Assembly: GCA_048595745.1 (NCBI GenBank)
Contig: CP184361.1
Source: Aquipseudomonas alcaligenes_A
GTDB lineage: Bacteria > Pseudomonadota > Gammaproteobacteria > Pseudomonadales > Pseudomonadaceae
Direction: 5' to 3' (one strand)
DNA: 64,000 nt
The notes under the pieces are model-generated. The model was not told where the DNA came from. It made no database searches and saw nothing but the letters and a program-made list of their open reading frames with translations. A program made the translations under genes and the position numbers. Every line of letters begins with the position of its first letter. The stretch's first letter is position 1. Of this stretch, positions 34,786 through 44,024 are shown one piece after another.

Positions 34786-34839
34786 CTTTCCTCCGTCGGT
34801 CGCGGTTTTTTGACGCTTCGCGGCCTTTAGGGGGGTGAT

Positions 34840-34855
34840 TGCAAACGCAATGCCA
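34840..34855 (-). promoter_or_regulatory. Sigma-54 (-24/-12) promoter of fliEFGHIJ
   Basis: Minus-strand TGGCATTGCGTTTGCA is near-consensus with exact GG-N10-GC spacing and gives a leader of about 44 bases. A GTCAAAAAA half-site (possible FleQ contact) lies in the leader near 34804-34812. The -24 end overlaps the tail of the fleR terminator. Confidence 0.8.
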
Positions 34856-34881
34856 GAAAACAAAGACCCGCACGAGGCGGG
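34855..34881 (-). terminator. Rho-independent terminator after fleR
   Basis: On the minus strand a CCCGC stem with a 5-base loop (34867-34881) is followed by TCTTTGTTTTC. It lies about 60 bases after the fleR stop and abuts the fliE promoter. Confidence 0.7.
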
Positions 34882-34940
34882 CCAATAGGGGAAAGTAAAG
34901 CTGTAAACCACACAGCGAGGGAGGTTTAGCCCCCTCGCGC

Positions 34941-36371
34941 TCAGCTGGCGTAAAGATAAGCCTCGACGTCCATACCGGCATCGCGCATCTGCGCCAGCTT
35001 GTACCGCAAGGTCCGCGGACTGATGCCCAGACGCTCGGCAGCCTCCTTGCGGCGACCACGCTCGGCACGCAGGGTGTCGATGATCATCTGGAATTCGCGG
35101 CGCCGCAGGTCTTCGCCCAGGGCGCCTGCGCCCTCGGTGACCACACCCGACTCATCCAGCGGCTGTGTGCTGCCGACTGCAGCAGCGGCAGGCGCCGTGT
35201 TAGCCGCCACCACGCTTAGGACCGGCGTCGGCGCCATGCCGATGGGGGCTGTCAGACACAGGTCATGCGGCTGGATCAGCCCGCCCTGCTGCAGGATCAA
35301 CGCCCGCTGGATGGCGTTATCCAGCTCGCGCACGTTGCCCGGCCAGGCATGCGCCACCAGTGCCGCGCGAGCCTGTGGCGAAAGCTGCACGGCGCCATGG
35401 TTCATTTTTTTGACGTGCTTGGCCAGCAAGCGCTCGGCCAGCGGCAGAATATCGGCGGGGCGCTCGCGCAACGCGCGCCAGGCCAGCGGGAACACCGACA
35501 GGCGGTAGTAGAGGTCTTCACGGAAGCGCCCGGCCGCCACCTCGCCGGCCAGGTCGCGGTTGGTAGTGGCCAGCACACGGATGTCCAGATTGATCGGCTT
35601 GCGCGCGCCGACCCGTTCAACTTCGCGCTCCTGCAGCACGCGCAGGAGCTTGGCCTGCAGGCCCAGCGGCATCTCGGAAATCTCGTCCAGCAGAATGGTG
35701 CCGCCGTCGGCCAGTTCGAACTTGCCCGGCTGCGCGGCGATGGCGCCGGTGAACGCGCCCTTCTCGTGGCCGAACAGGGTGGCCTCGAGCATGTTGTCGG
35801 GAATCGCTGCACAGTTGATGGCGATGAACGGCCCGTCAGCGCGCTTGGACTGCTGATGAATGTAGCGAGCCAGCACTTCCTTGCCAGTGCCGGACTCGCC
35901 GGAAATCAGCACGGTGGAATCACTCCTGGCCACCCGCGCAGCCAGTTCCAGCAGCTGCTGGCTGGCCGGCTCACAGGCCACAGGCCCCTCACCCACGTCA
36001 GCCTGGACGCGTCCCAGCGCATGGCGCGCCACCAGATCCAGCAGGGTGCGTGGCTCGAACGGCTTGACCAGATAGTCGGCGGCGCCCTGGCGGATGGCAT
36101 CGACGGCACGCTCGACGGCGCCATAAGCGGTCATTAGCAGCACCGGCAGCTGCGGGTAGCGCGCGCGAATCAGGCCCAACAGCTGATGACCATCCATGCC
36201 TGGCATGTTGACGTCGCTGATCACCAGGCTGAATACCTCCTCACCCAACGCCGCAACGGCATCCTCGGCGCATTCCACGGCACGGAAGTCATGCCCGCCG
36301 ATCATCAGCGTATCGGCAAGGGCCTCGCGCAGCGCGCGGTCGTCTTCGACCAGCAGAACCTTGGCAGTCAT
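34941..36371 (-). CDS. fleR: Sigma-54-dependent response regulator FleR
   Basis: The 476-residue protein has a receiver with acceptor Asp53 (LVISDVNMPGMDGHQL). An AAA+ domain follows with Walker A GESGTGKEVLARYI and the sigma-54 contact loop GAFTGA, and the C-terminal Fis-type helix-turn-helix includes AAERLGISPRTLRYKL. It is the partner of FleS. FleR activates class III flagellar genes (hook, rod, filament cap). It lies 4 bases after fleS. Confidence 0.96.
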   Translation of the reverse strand: MTAKVLLVEDDRALREALADTLMIGGHDFRAVECAEDAVAALGEEVFSLVISDVNMPGMDGHQLLGLIRARYPQLPVLLMTAYGAVERAVDAIRQGAADYLVKPFEPRTLLDLVARHALGRVQADVGEGPVACEPASQQLLELAARVARSDSTVLISGESGTGKEVLARYIHQQSKRADGPFIAINCAAIPDNMLEATLFGHEKGAFTGAIAAQPGKFELADGGTILLDEISEMPLGLQAKLLRVLQEREVERVGARKPINLDIRVLATTNRDLAGEVAAGRFREDLYYRLSVFPLAWRALRERPADILPLAERLLAKHVKKMNHGAVQLSPQARAALVAHAWPGNVRELDNAIQRALILQQGGLIQPHDLCLTAPIGMAPTPVLSVVAANTAPAAAAVGSTQPLDESGVVTEGAGALGEDLRRREFQMIIDTLRAERGRRKEAAERLGISPRTLRYKLAQMRDAGMDVEAYLYAS

Positions 36372-36375
36372 GGGC

Positions 36376-37587
36376 TTACTCCTGAGTATCCGGTTGCGCC
36401 GCCGTGATCAGCGGCAATACAAGGGTGGCGGAGGTGCCGCGGCCGACGCGCGAGCGCAGGCGCAGCTCGCCACGATGGGCGCGCACCACCGCCTGGACCA
36501 CCGCCAGGCCGAGGCCGGTACCGGTGGTCTTGGTGGTAAAGAAGGGTTCGCCAAGGCGCGCCAGAGTGGCCGGCTCGATGCCCGGGCCGTTGTCGCTGAC
36601 ACTCAGGCGCAGGCTGTTGTCGCGGGCATAGAGGTGAATCTTCAGCTGCGCCTCGCGCCCACCGGCCTGAATGGCGTTCTCGATCAAATTGAGCACCGTG
36701 CCGACCAGGGTGTCGCGATTGCACAGCAACTCGCCGAGGCGCGCATCGCATTGCCAACGCACACTCATGCCCAGCACCTGCGACTCGGCGGCACTGCGCA
36801 GGGCCTCGAACAGCGCGCTCGGCGAGATGCGGTCCGGCAGCGGCAGCTCGCCACGGGCGAATACCAGCATGTCGCGTACCTGGTGCTCCAGTTCGTGCAG
36901 GCGCTCCTTGATGCGGCCGGCGAAGCGCTGCTGTTGTTCGAACGGCAGCTCCTGCTCGGACAGATGGCTGGCGTACAGCAACGCGGCAGACAGCGGCGTG
37001 CGAATCTGGTGGGCCAGCGAGGCGACCATGCGCCCCAGGGCAGACAGGCGCTCATGGCGAGCCAGCTGGTCCTGCAGGCGACGGGTTTCCGTCAGGTCGG
37101 TCAGCAGCACAAGCTGTCCGGGCTCGCCCTGCAGGGACCGAGTGGCGATGGACAGGCGGCGCCCATCCTTCATGGAAATCTCGTGACCATCATCCTCGCG
37201 CGGCGCGAAGTTGCGCGTGATCACCTCGCGCCAGAGCATACCCACCAGCGGCTTGCCGAGCATGCTGCGCGCCACCGGATTGGCTTCGCGCACCACGCCC
37301 TGACCGTCTATGACGATCACGCCGCCGGGCAGCAGGTCGAGCAGACTCTGCAGACGGTTGGCCAGGCGCTCCTTCTCCGCCAGTTCCTGCATGCGCTGGG
37401 CACTGACCAGGGCCAGTTGCCCCTTCAGCTCGTTAACCCGCGCCTCCAGCATGCTGTAAGAACTGCTCAGCTGCGTGGACATCTGGTTGAACAGGGCGAA
37501 GGCCTGCTCCAGGCTGGCACGGCTGGCCTGCTCGACAGGTGCGGCAGTAGCGTCAGGGATGGCGGGCGATGGGGCGGCTTGGCTCAT
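36376..37587 (-). CDS. fleS: Sensor histidine kinase FleS
   Basis: The 403-residue protein has no membrane segment and so is a cytoplasmic kinase. It has an N-terminal coiled coil, a PAS-like domain (about residues 75-180, DLLPGGVIVIDGQGVVREAN), a HisKA with MVASLAHQIRTPLSAAL and a HATPase with NLIENAIQAGG and DNGPGIE. It pairs with FleR. It has its own sigma-54 promoter between fleQ and fleS. Confidence 0.95.
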   Translation of the reverse strand: MSQAAPSPAIPDATAAPVEQASRASLEQAFALFNQMSTQLSSSYSMLEARVNELKGQLALVSAQRMQELAEKERLANRLQSLLDLLPGGVIVIDGQGVVREANPVARSMLGKPLVGMLWREVITRNFAPREDDGHEISMKDGRRLSIATRSLQGEPGQLVLLTDLTETRRLQDQLARHERLSALGRMVASLAHQIRTPLSAALLYASHLSEQELPFEQQQRFAGRIKERLHELEHQVRDMLVFARGELPLPDRISPSALFEALRSAAESQVLGMSVRWQCDARLGELLCNRDTLVGTVLNLIENAIQAGGREAQLKIHLYARDNSLRLSVSDNGPGIEPATLARLGEPFFTTKTTGTGLGLAVVQAVVRAHRGELRLRSRVGRGTSATLVLPLITAAQPDTQE

Positions 37588-37639
37588 GCTCTTCTCTCGG
37601 GTGTCGTACCGTCGGTAAACGGTCGGTCAAGAGAGTCTT

Positions 37640-37655
37640 AGCAATCCCCATGCCT
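37640..37655 (-). promoter_or_regulatory. Sigma-54 (-24/-12) promoter of fleSR
   Basis: Minus-strand AGGCATGGGGATTGCT keeps the GG-N10-GC spacing and the TTGCT -12 box; only the first T of TGGC is missing. It fits the known FleQ- and RpoN-dependent class II control of fleSR. The leader is about 42 bases and has a TTGACC half-site. Confidence 0.75.
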
Positions 37656-37682
37656 AAAAAATAGTTGTTATTTTTCAATCAC

Positions 37683-37724
37683 TTAAAAAATTAAGCCGGA
37701 GCTTGCGTCAAAGCTCCGGCTTAA
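37683..37724 (-). terminator. Strong rho-independent terminator after fleQ
   Basis: A perfect 14-base stem (TTAAGCCGGAGCTT, arms 37691-37704 and 37711-37724) with a 6-base loop is followed on the minus strand by TTTTTTAAGT. It begins about 20 bases after the fleQ stop and separates fleQ from fleSR. Confidence 0.93.
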
Positions 37725-37745
37725 TTGGGCGAGGCGAGAGGCTGA

Positions 37746-39221
<1,476 letters not shown>

Positions 39222-39285
39222 CTTGTTCTGTTCTGGCTCGAGGGCTGGAAGAGGATTCGCCAAGTGACAACGGCAATTGGCCACT

Positions 39286-39314
39286 AGTAAAGTCAAAAAT
39301 CAGACAAGAGTCAA
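39286..39314 (-). promoter_or_regulatory. Sigma-70 promoter of fleQ
   Basis: On the minus strand -35 TTGACT (39309-39314) and -10 TTTACT (39286-39291) are separated by exactly 17 bases. It lies about 65 bases before the fleQ start. A second TTGAC occurs between the two boxes, giving a repeated half-site that FleQ or another regulator might use. Confidence 0.65.
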
Positions 39315-39377
39315 TTTTATGGCGTGAAATAAATTACTCATTCGATAGCCATCTTGAAATGCAATGCCACGCATACG

Positions 39378-40427
39378 CTACATGTAGCTCCCTGGCGAGA
39401 CAGGCGAGTTTTCACTGATATCGTGCGCCGCCCTACTGCCAATCACGCTATCCAAAAACTTGGGCGGCAATCCGAAACCTGGCCTAACACTCCTTACCGC
39501 GTCAGCAGTAATCAGCTCTCCTGCCCTCAATGCGCGAACGAAATAGAGCGAGCGCCTGAACATCAGGTTACCTTGCTCACTCGGCTTACGCGTGTAGTCC
39601 ACATTGCCCAGCGCCGCCCAGGCTGTCTCACTGTCACGGCAAAGAGCCTCCAGTTCATGCGCTTCCAGCGAAAAGCTATCGTCAGGCCCGCCACCACTGC
39701 GGTCCAACGTGAAGTGCTTTTCAATGACGGATGCGCCCAGAGCAACGCTGGCTATGGCCGTCGTATTGTCGAGGGTATGGTCCGACAGTCCGGTCACCAA
39801 CCCATAACGCCGAATCATGTCTGGAATAGTTCGCAGGTTGTAATCCTTAGCTGGCGCAGGGTACCCACTGACACAATGAAGAACAGCCAACTCCCGGCAG
39901 CCACCATCTCGGGCTGCGTCGATGGCCTCCTGGATTTCCTCAGCATCCGCCATGCCGGTAGAGATGATCATCGGCTTTCCTGTGCTGGCGACGTATTTGA
40001 TCAACGCCAGATCGATAGCTTCGAACGAGGCGATCTTGTATGCCGGTGCATTCAGGTCCTCGAGCAGATCAACCGCCGTATTGTCGAACGGCGAACTGAA
40101 CAGCGTGATCCCCACTTTCCTGGCATGCTCGAACAGTGGCGCATGCCACTCCCACGGGGTATGCGCCCATTCGTATAGCTCGTACAAGGTTTTCCCGGCC
40201 CAGAGCCCGTCTCTGATCTGGAAATCCGGCAGATCACTTTTGAGCGTAATGGTGTCCGCTCGATAGGTCTGGATCTTGATGGCTGCAGCACCCGCTTTTT
40301 TTGCCGACTCTATGATTTGGAAAGCAACCTCCAGACGACCGTTATGGTTGGCGGACATCTCTGCAATGATGTAGGGGGGAAAGTCTGCTCCGATCTTGCG
40401 GCCGGCAATTGAAATGTATGCGTCCAT
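39378..40427 (-). CDS. pseI: Pseudaminic acid synthase PseI
   Basis: This is a 349-residue NeuB-family protein. PPYIIAEMSANHNGRLEVAF, KIASFEAIDLALIKY and VLHCVSGYPAP are family landmarks, and the C-terminal SAF (antifreeze-like) domain covers about residues 285-345. It condenses phosphoenolpyruvate with a 2,4-diamino-2,4,6-trideoxy-altrose derivative to make pseudaminic acid. The ATG at 40427 overlaps the previous stop by one base (TGATG). It is the last pse gene in the window. Confidence 0.93.
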   Translation of the reverse strand: MDAYISIAGRKIGADFPPYIIAEMSANHNGRLEVAFQIIESAKKAGAAAIKIQTYRADTITLKSDLPDFQIRDGLWAGKTLYELYEWAHTPWEWHAPLFEHARKVGITLFSSPFDNTAVDLLEDLNAPAYKIASFEAIDLALIKYVASTGKPMIISTGMADAEEIQEAIDAARDGGCRELAVLHCVSGYPAPAKDYNLRTIPDMIRRYGLVTGLSDHTLDNTTAIASVALGASVIEKHFTLDRSGGGPDDSFSLEAHELEALCRDSETAWAALGNVDYTRKPSEQGNLMFRRSLYFVRALRAGELITADAVRSVRPGFGLPPKFLDSVIGSRAAHDISENSPVSPGSYM

Positions 40428-41068
40428 CACTCCACCTTCTCGACGGTGACCCTGTAGGTGTGGCCATGCAACTTGAAAAATGCTGGGAATCGCTGCGGAT
40501 CGCATACACGCAGTAAATCGAACTGCTCGGCGATCGTTTTTTGCGAATCCAACTCGCTGTCTTCCGGACTTCGTCGCGGGTAATAGCTGGGTACCGCCGA
40601 GCTGTCCTGCGGCTCCGGCACGATGCTGTCGAACACGCTCACTGCGAAGCTCATCAGCTGTGACTCAGCCTCGAAAAGCGCCTCATTGATTTCATCGAAG
40701 AGCGCATGCTTGGGGACTGGCACTACGAGCTTCTTCCAAATCGCCCCGCTGTCAACCTTGTCTTCCGCTTCCAGCAGGCTAACCGTGATGGCTTCAGCCC
40801 CCTCCAGAATGCTCCAAATGTGCGGGCTCCAGCCACGCCCTGCAGGTAAGTCGCTCGCGTGGATCACCAAAACCTTCCTGAACTTTTGACGATCCTCCGC
40901 AGCAATTTTTTCACTGCAGGAGATCAGAAAAAGAATGTCACCACCTTGCAACTCCGCCTTCTGCCGTACCAGATTGACAGTGTGTCTCGCCTGGTGTTCA
41001 GCAACCCACCTGTAGAGCATCCCATTCACTGGATGGGACGACGAGCTGCACAGGATCGTGATATTCAT
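40427..41068 (-). CDS. Formyltransferase-like protein of the pseudaminic acid operon
   Basis: The 213-residue protein resembles the N-terminal domain of methionyl-tRNA and sugar formyltransferases: KVLVIHASDLPAGRGWSPHI aligns with the Fmt catalytic loop, and EAEDKVDSGAIW with the conserved Asp loop (Asp106 here). The Asn two residues before the catalytic His (His70) is Val68. It sits where the acetyltransferase PseH is usually encoded, and is coupled by ATGA to pseG and TGATG to pseI. Inference: it N-formylates the 4-amino sugar (C7 of the final nonulosonic acid). Folate use cannot be seen directly. Confidence 0.75.
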   Translation of the reverse strand: MNITILCSSSSHPVNGMLYRWVAEHQARHTVNLVRQKAELQGGDILFLISCSEKIAAEDRQKFRKVLVIHASDLPAGRGWSPHIWSILEGAEAITVSLLEAEDKVDSGAIWKKLVVPVPKHALFDEINEALFEAESQLMSFAVSVFDSIVPEPQDSSAVPSYYPRRSPEDSELDSQKTIAEQFDLLRVCDPQRFPAFFKLHGHTYRVTVEKVE

Positions 41069-42162
41069 TTTTCCATCATCCAAGAAAGCACCGATAGCAC
41101 ACCGCTACCGTCAGTAATGCTGGCGGCATCTCGACTCATCTGCCCTAGCAGATCGGGATTACCGAGGAGCTCGGTAACTCGCGCAGAGAAACTGGCTTCA
41201 ATTAGATCGTCATAGCCCACCAGACGAGCTGCCCCAGCCCTCTCCAAAGCCTGACCTATAACCCTTTGGTTATCTGCCAGTATGGCCATCAGTGTCGGCA
41301 CCCCGAGACAGCAACGTTCCCAAGAAGTACTGCCCGCAGCGCCAATCGCCAAATCGCTATTGGCCAAACGCCTAGCCATGTCATCGATACCAACCAGAAC
41401 ATTGGTAGACCAAGGCATTTGAGCCGCCAACGTCCGGATTTCCTCAACCCATGGTGCTTTAGTGCCCATAACGACAGCAATCGAACAAGACTGAGGCAAC
41501 GCACAGCGTTTTAGGGATTCCAAGACTTTGGCTGTCACATTGGACTGATCCACACCGCCCATGCTGATCAGAATGCTCTCAAGCTGCGGTTGCTGGCGCC
41601 GCTTCAAGCTGTAATCGCGCAGCGCTGCAAACTCCGGACGCAACAATGCAAATGCTGGCCCAATCAACATTTTGCATCCAGCCGGCAACAGATTGGCGTA
41701 GTCATTTGGCGCACGCCCCAGGTTCTGATCCAGCAGCAGATCGCAGATGTGCGTGCGGTCAGCCAGATCATCGATCACCAGCAGCTTTCTACAGTCACGG
41801 GACGCAACCCGCTCCCAGCGATAATCGAGCGCGTAATGATCAACCACCAACCAATCAGGCTGAAGTTCATGCAGGACTGGGGCGACCTCATGTGCATCCT
41901 GCTCCTGACTGACTCCAAGCCAAGCGGCATGAGCCAGATTAGCTGCGGCAGGAAGCCCTGAAACTCCAACAGGCTCCCGCGCAAGCACATGCACGGTGTG
42001 CCCCCGGCGACGGACTAACTCATTGAGATGGCCAGAATGATCACGACAGATAAAGCGACACTCGGCCCCATTGGCTCGCAGCGCATCAGCTAACGTGAGG
42101 CAGCGCATGATGTGACCACTACCGATCAGCAGCGAAGCATCAGCCCGGAATACGACCTTCAT
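41065..42162 (-). CDS. pseG: UDP-2,4-diacetamido-2,4,6-trideoxy-beta-L-altropyranose hydrolase PseG
   Basis: The 365-residue GT-B-fold protein begins MKVVFRADASLLIGSGHIMR, with the conserved GxGHxxR. WLVVDHYALDYRWE and SILISMGGVDQSNVT match PseG. It removes UDP from the altrose intermediate before PseI acts. It ends in ATGA overlap with the formyltransferase-like gene. Confidence 0.93.
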   Translation of the reverse strand: MKVVFRADASLLIGSGHIMRCLTLADALRANGAECRFICRDHSGHLNELVRRRGHTVHVLAREPVGVSGLPAAANLAHAAWLGVSQEQDAHEVAPVLHELQPDWLVVDHYALDYRWERVASRDCRKLLVIDDLADRTHICDLLLDQNLGRAPNDYANLLPAGCKMLIGPAFALLRPEFAALRDYSLKRRQQPQLESILISMGGVDQSNVTAKVLESLKRCALPQSCSIAVVMGTKAPWVEEIRTLAAQMPWSTNVLVGIDDMARRLANSDLAIGAAGSTSWERCCLGVPTLMAILADNQRVIGQALERAGAARLVGYDDLIEASFSARVTELLGNPDLLGQMSRDAASITDGSGVLSVLSWMMEK

Positions 42163-42165
42163 GAC

Positions 42166-42864
42166 TTAACCGCGGGCCTCGGCAACCATCGCCTTGAACA
42201 TCCACTCTGCGCGGGCCCAGTCATCGGGAGTGTCAATATCCTGCACACGATGTCGCGGCAAAAGCACAGGCGAAGACTCCGGCGTAAAGATCACCTGTCC
42301 GCTCAGCCAAGCAGACGCCTGCCCCCAGTAGAACTGACCTGCGTCGTGATAGGCCTCTTCAAGATCCTGCGAGCGGGTGTTGAAATGCTCTGGACTGAAC
42401 ATTTCGACACGGCCGCCGCTGGTAATACGAACTGCTCGCTGAATTGGAAAGCCATAGCTGGTGACCGAGAAAGCATAGCTACAGTTGTTTTCCTCAAGCA
42501 GCTGCAGACCACAACGAAGATCCTCGCCTCGCAGGAAGGGCGCGGTAGCATAAATACAGCATGCCTGCTTAACCCCCAAGCCCTGAGCATCCAGCTGCTT
42601 GATCGCATGGCTAATCACTGGGATGGTGCCGGTGTAGTCATCTGCCAGCTCGGGCGGCCGCATGAAAGGCACGCTTGCACCCTGCTCACGCGCCACGCTA
42701 GCAATCTCGTCATCGTCGGTAGAAACGACAACCAGGTCGAAGCATCCACTTTGCAAGGCCACCTCGATCGACCAGGCAATCATCGGCTTTCCGCAAAACA
42801 TTTTAATGTTCTTGCGGGGAATGCGTTTGCTTCCACCTCGTGCAGGAATGATGGCAACCCTCAT
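42166..42864 (-). CDS. pseF: Pseudaminic acid cytidylyltransferase PseF
   Basis: This is a 232-residue CMP-sugar synthetase with the nucleotide-binding start MRVAIIPARGGSKRIPRKN, VVVSTDDDEIASVAREQGA and a PRHRVQDIDTPDDWARAE tail. It activates pseudaminic acid as CMP-Pse for glycosyltransfer to flagellin. It lies 3 bases after the pseG start direction partner and overlaps pseC by 4 bases. Confidence 0.94.
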   Translation of the reverse strand: MRVAIIPARGGSKRIPRKNIKMFCGKPMIAWSIEVALQSGCFDLVVVSTDDDEIASVAREQGASVPFMRPPELADDYTGTIPVISHAIKQLDAQGLGVKQACCIYATAPFLRGEDLRCGLQLLEENNCSYAFSVTSYGFPIQRAVRITSGGRVEMFSPEHFNTRSQDLEEAYHDAGQFYWGQASAWLSGQVIFTPESSPVLLPRHRVQDIDTPDDWARAEWMFKAMVAEARG

Positions 42865-44021
42865 GCTGCGATAGCCCTTTGCAAGGCGGTGACGACGGCA
42901 TCCTGCTGTTCTTCGGTCATCGTCTGAAACATGGGAAGGCTTATTGCCTCACGGTAATATCTTTCCGCCTGTGGGAAATCACCCAGCTGGAAGCCGAGGC
43001 GCTCGTAGTATGGCTGTAAATGCACCGGGATATAGTGAAGGTTCACACCGACTCCCTGTTCACGCAGACACTCGAATACTTGGCGATGACTGCTGCCTAG
43101 TTGATCCAAATGCAGGCGAATCACGTAGAGATGCAATCCGGAGTAACCGTTCGGATGCTGCCACGGGGTTTGTAACGGCAGTCCGGCCAGCAAAGTATCG
43201 TAACGTTGCGCCAACTCATGGCGCCGCGCCACATAGCGATCCAGCCGTTCCATTTGCGACAAACCCAGGGCGCCTTGCAGCTCGGTCATACGATAATTGA
43301 AACCAAGCTCGATTTGCTGGTAGTACCACGGGCCGTCCACCTCACGCGTCATCTTTTCAGGTTCGCGAGTAATGCCGTGGCTTCTGAACAAACTCATCCG
43401 CTCAGCGAGCTGTGCGTCATTGGTGAGAGCCATACCGCCCTCAGCGGTAGTAATAATTTTTACCGGATGGAAGCTGAAAACGGTGATATCGCTGTAACGG
43501 CAGTTACCGATAAAGCTTCCCTGATACTTCCCTCCAATGGCATGCGAAGCATCCTCGATGACGCGGAAACCATAGCGCTGCGCCAAGGCATGGATAGCCT
43601 GCATATCACAAGGCTGTCCGCAGAGGTGCACCGGCACGACAACCTTAGGCAGGCACCCACTGCGCTCTGCCTGCTGCAGCTTGTGTTCGAGCGCGATCGG
43701 GCAGAGGTTATACGTTCGAGGATCAATATCCACGAAATCCACAGTGGCACCACAATAGAGGCCGCAATTTGCCGACGCCACGAACGTGATTGGACTGGTC
43801 CACAGACGATCACCCGGCCCTAGGCCAAGCGCCAGGCAAGCCACATGCAACGCAGAAGTCGCACTGTTAACCGCGAGGGCATACCGGGCACCAACGTGTT
43901 CAGCAACCTTCAGCTCAAAGCGAGGCACCATCGGCCCTTGAGTCAGATAGTCCGACTGCAGCACCGCAATCACAGCATCGATGTCGGCCTGACTAATATC
44001 CTGGCGGCCGTAAGGGATCAT
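42861..44021 (-). CDS. pseC: UDP-4-amino-4,6-dideoxy-N-acetyl-beta-L-altrosamine transaminase PseC
   Basis: The 386-residue PLP-dependent DegT/DnrJ aminotransferase has the PLP lysine in FSFHPVKIITTAEGG, GYRVIEDASHA-type sequence (FRVIEDASHAIGG) and the N-terminus MIPYGRQDISQADIDAV. It aminates C4 of the PseB product. The ATG at 44021 was chosen; a TTG one codon earlier is possible. It begins 3 bases after pseB. Confidence 0.94.
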   Translation of the reverse strand: MIPYGRQDISQADIDAVIAVLQSDYLTQGPMVPRFELKVAEHVGARYALAVNSATSALHVACLALGLGPGDRLWTSPITFVASANCGLYCGATVDFVDIDPRTYNLCPIALEHKLQQAERSGCLPKVVVPVHLCGQPCDMQAIHALAQRYGFRVIEDASHAIGGKYQGSFIGNCRYSDITVFSFHPVKIITTAEGGMALTNDAQLAERMSLFRSHGITREPEKMTREVDGPWYYQQIELGFNYRMTELQGALGLSQMERLDRYVARRHELAQRYDTLLAGLPLQTPWQHPNGYSGLHLYVIRLHLDQLGSSHRQVFECLREQGVGVNLHYIPVHLQPYYERLGFQLGDFPQAERYYREAISLPMFQTMTEEQQDAVVTALQRAIAA

Positions 44022-44024
44022 CAA

